From contig JAFXOV010000014.1 in assembly GCA_017528425.1 (NCBI GenBank), forward strand, positions 1 through 37,022: a DNA stretch of 37,022 nucleotides. Reading direction: 5' to 3'. Shown here piece after piece: positions 33,536 through 37,022 of the stretch (positions are counted from its first letter, which is position 1; each line of letters opens with the position of its first letter). The notes beneath the pieces are model-generated. The model was not told the DNA's origin and searched no databases. It worked only from the letters and a program-made list of their open reading frames with translations. The stretch comes from Elusimicrobiota bacterium. GTDB taxonomy: Bacteria; Elusimicrobiota; Endomicrobiia; Endomicrobiales; Endomicrobiaceae. The position numbers were made by a program, and so were the translations under genes.

Positions 33536-34111
33536 TTATATATTAAATTTATAACCTACATTAACAGATGTTACATTATATTGCAGGTTAATGTCATAAT
33601 AGTCAGATACACCACCTTTAGCCGATGAGAATATAAGTTCTACAAAAGCCATATCTTTTATCATTGTTCCAAAACCTGCTCCCAAATATAACCCATTATC
33701 TACAGAAGGTGTTTCTCCATAATTTTCATATCTTACCATACTTAAACCTAACTGACCTATTAAATATATACTTGTGAAAATATCGGATTCTAATTTTACC
33801 TCAGGTTTTACCGCTACATAAAGATTTGTTGTTCCGAATTTCACTTCGGAGTCCATTTTTGCAGCGGTATCAAAAACATAGTTTACACCAACACCTACGG
33901 ACAAATTATCTATTAATCCATAAAAAAATTCTGCTCCCAACATAAATGGTATATCCGTATTATATTGAGAAAAGTCTTCTGTGTAGTCAAAATTGAAATT
34001 ACTATTTACCCCTAAACCTAATTTTGCATTTATGGACATATCTCCTTTTTCTGCAAATACAGGCACTACCATTGCCGCTGCTAATATGAAAGTCAATAAA
34101 CTTTTTTTCAT
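33536..34111 (-). CDS. Outer-membrane beta-barrel protein (OmpW/OmpA-barrel-like), copy A
   Basis: 191 residues with a Sec signal peptide (MKKSLLTFILAAAMVVPVFA, cleavage after AFA-type VFA) and about eight amphipathic strands alternating with turns. Examples are LGAEFFYGLIDNLSVGVGVNY, LYVAVKPEVKLE and the terminal VNVGYKFNI. The pattern is that of a small 8-stranded barrel. The last residue is Ile rather than the usual Phe. It shares most strand sequences with the gene immediately upstream (34215-34805), for example GTTNLYVAVKPE and VDNGLYLGAGFGT, so the two are tandem duplicates. TAAAGGAGAA precedes the ATG. A terminator follows. The cargo, if any, is unknown; the role may be structural or porin-like. 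Confidence 0.8.
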   Translation of the reverse strand: MKKSLLTFILAAAMVVPVFAEKGDMSINAKLGLGVNSNFNFDYTEDFSQYNTDIPFMLGAEFFYGLIDNLSVGVGVNYVFDTAAKMDSEVKFGTTNLYVAVKPEVKLESDIFTSIYLIGQLGLSMVRYENYGETPSVDNGLYLGAGFGTMIKDMAFVELIFSSAKGGVSDYYDINLQYNVTSVNVGYKFNI

Positions 34112-34153
34112 TATTTTTTCTCCTTTATTAAAAAAATCATTTCATAATTTTTA

Positions 34154-34220
34154 ACTGATCAGCTGAGAACGAAAAAAACTTGTTTTCAGCTTATCACCTT
34201 ATCAGCTTATAAGCTTATAA
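34154..34220. repeat. Short repeat cluster (CAGCTTAT units) and weak hairpin between OMP genes
   Basis: GCTGAGAAC (34162-34170) pairs with GTTTTCAGC (34182-34190) with one G-U pair. It is followed by repeated CAGCTTAT/AAGCTTATAAGCTTATAAGC units that run into the last codons of the upstream OMP gene. There is no T-run after the stem on the minus strand, so it does not look like an efficient terminator, and both OMP genes may share a transcript. Confidence 0.5.
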
Positions 34221-34805
34221 GCTAAACCTATAACCTACGTTGATTGTTGTTGCCGTATATTGTATATCTGCAGAGGATCCTCCGTTATTGCGTTTTGCAT
34301 GACCGTTGGATGATGACAACACAAGTTCAACAAAAAATGCATCTTTTATTGTTGTTCCAAAACCGGCACCCAAATATAATCCGTTATCTACAGAAACAGA
34401 TCTGTTTTCCCAATCAATTCTATTAATTGCCAAACCTATTTGACCTATTAAATATATATTTGAAAAAACGTTCGATTCTATTTTAAATTCAGGTTTCACT
34501 GCCACATAAAGATTTGTTGTTCCTACTTTTAGATCATCAAAATAACCATCAGTTTCAGAATTAAAAATATAATTTGCTCCAACACCTAAGGATAAAATAT
34601 CGCTTAGTCCATAAAAAAACTCTGCTCCCAAAGAAAACGGATTTTTTACATCAAAACCAAGCTTATAATCATCCTCTACTATCATTTTAATACTATTACT
34701 TACACCTAATCCCAATTTTGCATCAATAGACATATCACCTTTTGCTGCAAATGCAGGTATTGTCATTACTACTGTCATCAATACGGTCAACAATCCTTTC
34801 TTCAT
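34215..34805 (-). CDS. Outer-membrane beta-barrel protein (OmpW/OmpA-barrel-like), copy B
   Basis: 196 residues with a signal peptide (MKKGLLTVLMTVVMTIPAFA, AFA cleavage) and a small beta-barrel pattern ending INVGYRFSL. It is a paralogue of the next gene: GDMSIDAKLGLGV, GAEFFYGLSD, VGTTNLYVAVKP and VDNGLYLGAGFGT are shared almost word for word. The extracellular-loop regions differ most, around residues 38-55, 75-85 and 165-180, as expected if surface loops diversify. AAAAGGAGG sits right before the ATG at 34805, giving very strong initiation, and a likely promoter lies 40-70 bp upstream. It is probably abundant and cotranscribed with copy A, 103 bp downstream. Confidence 0.8.
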   Translation of the reverse strand: MKKGLLTVLMTVVMTIPAFAAKGDMSIDAKLGLGVSNSIKMIVEDDYKLGFDVKNPFSLGAEFFYGLSDILSLGVGANYIFNSETDGYFDDLKVGTTNLYVAVKPEFKIESNVFSNIYLIGQIGLAINRIDWENRSVSVDNGLYLGAGFGTTIKDAFFVELVLSSSNGHAKRNNGGSSADIQYTATTINVGYRFSL

Positions 34806-34843
34806 TTACTGCCTCCTTTTTAGTTTAAAAGATACTCTTGTTT

Positions 34844-34873
34844 ATTGTATTAACTTTGCATATTTATTGTCAA
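34844..34873 (-). promoter_or_regulatory. Promoter for the tandem OMP genes
   Basis: On the minus strand TTGACA (complement of 34868-34873) and TACAAT (complement of 34844-34849) are 18 bp apart, and a start near 34837 gives a ~30-nt leader. The -35 is exact and the -10 differs at one position. Confidence 0.6.
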
Positions 34874-34921
34874 TGAAAAACATAAAATTTTCAAGATTAT
34901 AGCGGTGAACGGAAAACGGCG

Positions 34922-34950
34922 ATTTATAATTTACAATGAATGTAAAAAAC
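34922..34950 (+). repeat. 29-bp dispersed repeat, copy 2
   Basis: Matches 33450-33478 at 28 of 29 positions. Its left half with the preceding AAAACGGCG also nearly matches the reverse strand at 4384-4408. It lies in the 335-bp non-coding stretch 34806-35140, which otherwise holds the OMP promoter, a hairpin at 35018-35041 and the obgE terminator. I see no gene there. Confidence 0.75.
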
Positions 34951-35017
34951 AGTAATCTTTCTCCTCTTACTTTTTGTTATTTTATAGATTCCAAATTAAG
35001 TCCGGTATGACATTGTA

Positions 35018-35041
35018 GTGTTATTTGGGATGACATAACAC
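35018..35041. other. Intergenic stem-loop with ATGACAT direct repeat
   Basis: GTGTTAT (35018-35024) pairs with ATAACAC (35035-35041) around a 10-nt loop, with AAGT/ACTT further out able to extend it. ATGACAT occurs twice, once before and once inside the loop region (35007-35013, 35030-35036). It lies in non-coding DNA between obgE and the OMP genes; its function is unknown. Confidence 0.45.
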
Positions 35042-35067
35042 CACTTAATAAAAAGGATGTAAGGGCA

Positions 35068-35115
35068 GAAAAAAAAACAGAAATAGTTGTAACTAAAACA
35101 CTTCTGCTTTTTTTT
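35068..35115. terminator. Bidirectional terminator downstream of rplU-rpmA-obgE
   Basis: CAGAA (35078-35082) plus TAGTT (35084-35088) pair with AACTA (35091-35095) and TTCTG (35102-35106), with a small internal bulge. A nine-base A-run (35069-35077) flanks one side and an eight-base T-run (35108-35115) the other. On the minus strand this ends the obgE transcript, 26 bp past its stop. Confidence 0.7.
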
Positions 35116-35140
35116 ATATTAATGTAACTTTATTATTTCT

Positions 35141-36394
35141 TTATTTTGTAAAATCGAATTCGAAGTTACCGATTCTAACGGTGTCACCAATTTTGCATCC
35201 TTTTTCTTCCAATGCAAGTTCTACACCCATTTTTTTCAATATATTTTGAAATCTCCTTAATGCATCTTCTTCATTGAATTTTGTCATTTCGGCTAAAACT
35301 TCAATTTTTTTACCGGAAATAACATAAACTCCGTCTTCATCTACATCTATTTTAAAGTCCGGTTCGTATATATATTTTTTTACCGGAATAGATTTTATAT
35401 CTTCTTCTTTTACAGGTAGTTCCACCAATTTTGCTATAGTTTCCAATAGTTTATCTATACCTTCTTTTGTCATATTTGATATAGCAAAAATCTTTTTATT
35501 TTTAATATTTTTTTTGAATTTTTTAACTATTTGTTCGCAATCGGTTGCATCAATTTTATTTAATGCTATAACCATATGTTTTTTGGATAAATATTTCGAA
35601 TATTTTTTTAGTTCGTTGTTTAATATTTTGTATACTTCATAAGGATCTCTGCCGTCAAACCCGCTGACATCTATCATATATAACAAAACTTTAGTTCTTT
35701 TTATGTGCCTTAAAAATTCAAGTCCCAACCCTTTACCGGAACTTGCACCTTCAATTATTCCCGGTATATCGGCAATAACTATTTGTTTATCGTGTAAAGA
35801 AACAACACCTAAATTAGGTTCAAGAGTTGTGAACGGATAATCTGCAATTTTAGGTCTTGCAGAACTTACTACAGACAAAAAAGTAGATTTCCCCGCATTA
35901 GGAAAACCAACCAAGCCAACATCTGCAATAAGTCTTAATTCCAATTCGATTTCTGCGGTTTCGCCCGGTTCACCTTTTTCGGCAATTCTGGGAACTGTAT
36001 GCCTTTGAGTTTTAAAAGAAGAGTTTCCTCTACCGCCTCTACCGCCCTTAGCAACTAAAACTCTTTGTCCTTCTTCTTTTAAATCCGCAAATAATTCTTT
36101 ATTTTTGTATACCAATGTTCCTAGCGGAACTTTTATTACTAAATCTTGTCCGTATTTACCAAACTTGTTTGAACTTTCACCGCGACTGCCGTTTTCGGCA
36201 AAAAATTTCGGTCTGTAAGAAAGGTCTAACAATGTGGACTTTTTTATATCCGTTTCGATATAAATATCCCCACCTTTACCGCCGTTACCGCCATCAGGAC
36301 CGCCGAGCGGTACAAACTTTTCTCTTCTAAAAGAAATACAGCCGTCGCCACCGCGACCGGCTGTAATAAATATTTTTGCTTTGTCTATAAACAT
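35141..36394 (-). CDS. obgE: GTPase ObgE/CgtA
   Basis: Obg is an essential GTPase that binds the 50S subunit and links ribosome assembly to stress signals. At 417 residues it has the full long-form architecture. The glycine-rich Obg fold is at the N-terminus (AGRGGDGCISFRREKFVPLG, GGPDGGNGGKGGD). The G domain has G1 GFPNAGKST, G2 DYPFTTLEPNLG, G3 DIPGIIEGAS and G4 NKID. A C-terminal OCT domain extends from about residue 345. G5 reads AISNM where SA is usual, a minor change. It follows rpmA by seven bases; rplU-rpmA-obgE is a conserved operon order, and a terminator lies just past the stop. Confidence 0.98.
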   Translation of the reverse strand: MFIDKAKIFITAGRGGDGCISFRREKFVPLGGPDGGNGGKGGDIYIETDIKKSTLLDLSYRPKFFAENGSRGESSNKFGKYGQDLVIKVPLGTLVYKNKELFADLKEEGQRVLVAKGGRGGRGNSSFKTQRHTVPRIAEKGEPGETAEIELELRLIADVGLVGFPNAGKSTFLSVVSSARPKIADYPFTTLEPNLGVVSLHDKQIVIADIPGIIEGASSGKGLGLEFLRHIKRTKVLLYMIDVSGFDGRDPYEVYKILNNELKKYSKYLSKKHMVIALNKIDATDCEQIVKKFKKNIKNKKIFAISNMTKEGIDKLLETIAKLVELPVKEEDIKSIPVKKYIYEPDFKIDVDEDGVYVISGKKIEVLAEMTKFNEEDALRRFQNILKKMGVELALEEKGCKIGDTVRIGNFEFDFTK

Positions 36395-36401
36395 TTTATC
36401 C

Positions 36402-36662
36402 TTAGTTTGCAGAAGGTTCTACATTAACAAAACATCTGTCTCCTGCTCTTCTAATAAATTTTACTGTTCCTGCAACTTTTGCAAACAAAGTGTTATCTTT
36501 TCCCATACCAACATTTGTTCCGGGATGATATTTTGTTCCTCTTTGTCTAACAATTATTGCACCTGCTTGTGCATATTGATCACCATATATTTTTACGCCT
36601 AATCTTTTACCTTGTGAATCTCTACCGTTACTGGTAGAACCTTGTCCTTTTACATGTGCCAT
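36402..36662 (-). CDS. rpmA: 50S ribosomal protein L27
   Basis: 86 residues beginning [20 protein letters not shown] and containing [21 protein letters not shown] and [14 protein letters not shown], the standard L27 sequence. L27's N-terminus reaches into the peptidyl-transferase centre. The N-terminus is the form without the cleavable leader found in Firmicutes, though it has V-K-G-Q in place of the usual AHKKGxGS. It lies between rplU and obgE with short spacers. Confidence 0.98.
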   Translation of the reverse strand: MAHVKGQGSTSNGRDSQGKRLGVKIYGDQYAQAGAIIVRQRGTKYHPGTNVGMGKDNTLFAKVAGTVKFIRRAGDRCFVNVEPSAN

Positions 36663-36683
36663 TTTCTTCTTCTCCTAAAACCC

Positions 36684-36998
36684 TTATGCCTTAATATCAA
36701 CTACTTCTATTTCTGTTACATATTGTCTATGACCTTGCATTTTTGTATAACCTGTTTTTGCTTTTTTCTTGAATACAAGAATCTTAGGCAATCTTTTTTG
36801 TGCAACAACTTTTGCCGTTACTTTTGCACCTTCAACCGTAGGTTTACCTACTGTTGCTTTGTCACCGTCTGCTATCATTAAAACTTGATCCAAAACAACT
36901 TCTTTACCAACTTCTGCTTCGTCAAGTTTTTCAATAACTACGTTCATTCCTTTTTCTACTTTATACTGCTTTCCACCTGTCATTACTATTGCGTACAT
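36684..36998 (-). CDS. rplU: 50S ribosomal protein L21
   Basis: 104 residues beginning MYAIVMTGGKQYKVEKG, with KILVFKKKAKTGYTKMQGHRQ near the C-terminus, the 23S-binding signature of L21. It is the first visible gene of the rplU-rpmA-obgE operon. GGGAG lies ten bases before the ATG. The operon promoter, and any L21 leader, would be beyond the window's right edge. Confidence 0.98.
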   Translation of the reverse strand: MYAIVMTGGKQYKVEKGMNVVIEKLDEAEVGKEVVLDQVLMIADGDKATVGKPTVEGAKVTAKVVAQKRLPKILVFKKKAKTGYTKMQGHRQYVTEIEVVDIKA

Positions 36999-37022
36999 TT
37001 TAAATTACTCCCATTGACTTAC

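Noticed and set aside
34154-34220. Terminator between the two OMP genes
   Set aside because: The stem includes a wobble pair, has an 11-nt loop and is not followed by a T-run on the transcribed strand.

Overview
The window is low-GC chromosomal DNA from a Gram-negative-type (diderm) bacterium. Two tandem genes encode signal-peptide-bearing outer-membrane beta-barrel proteins, one gene encodes a type IV pilin-like prepilin, and several promoters match the sigma-70 consensus closely. The mix of conserved housekeeping genes, a stand-alone pilin, a GGGtGRT/Fe-S scaffold pair and a 14.5-kb multidomain gene suggests Elusimicrobiota or a related lineage. That placement is an inference; no rRNA is present to confirm it.

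Layout. At 1-670 is the 5' part of an AddB-like exonuclease/helicase-subunit gene (minus strand), cut by the window edge. Plus-strand genes follow: a NifU-type Fe-S scaffold protein and its GGGtGRT partner (794-2549), then a pilin with its own exact-consensus promoter (2573-3058). A strong bidirectional terminator (3074-3111) separates these from a long minus-strand block: metK, a sugar nucleotidyltransferase with a beta-helix tail, holA, pgpA, a membrane glycosyltransferase-like TPR protein, serA, lon, clpX, clpP, tig, tRNA-Leu(UAG), ribF and ychF. The tig-clpP-clpX-lon order is the classic protein quality-control cluster, with overlapping stops and starts at clpP/clpX and clpX/lon.

The centre of interest is a single uninterrupted minus-strand gene at 18286-32754, about 4,822 residues. 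In order it has a signal peptide, an HxH...GGFHT N-terminal domain, a 2H-phosphoesterase-like domain (H696, H787), a complete CPBP/CAAX-type intramembrane protease motif set (E890/E891/R895, H930, H1003/N1007), and two ~1,900-residue tandem copies of a dikinase module. Each module runs helical region, 'AHSVDI' domain, phosphohistidine swivel domain (H2142, H4057), then ATP-grasp PEP/pyruvate-dikinase-type nucleotide-binding domain (R2544, R4476). No PEP-utilising TIM barrel is visible. The His-before-ATP order resembles glucan/phosphoglucan water dikinases rather than PEP synthase. The gene lies directly downstream of a small two-helix membrane protein gene with a consensus promoter. A 15-bp perfect terminator-like hairpin overlaps the end of that gene and abuts the giant gene's ribosome-binding site, which suggests attenuation.

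The right end holds two paralogous outer-membrane proteins (33536-34805), a 335-bp non-coding stretch with a promoter, a dispersed repeat and hairpins, then the conserved rplU-rpmA-obgE operon (35141-36998).

Other points: ClpP has Asn in place of the catalytic-triad Asp. Several intergenic regions carry related AT-rich repeats, and two carry larger palindromic elements. I saw no IS element, CRISPR array, prophage or clear pseudogene.
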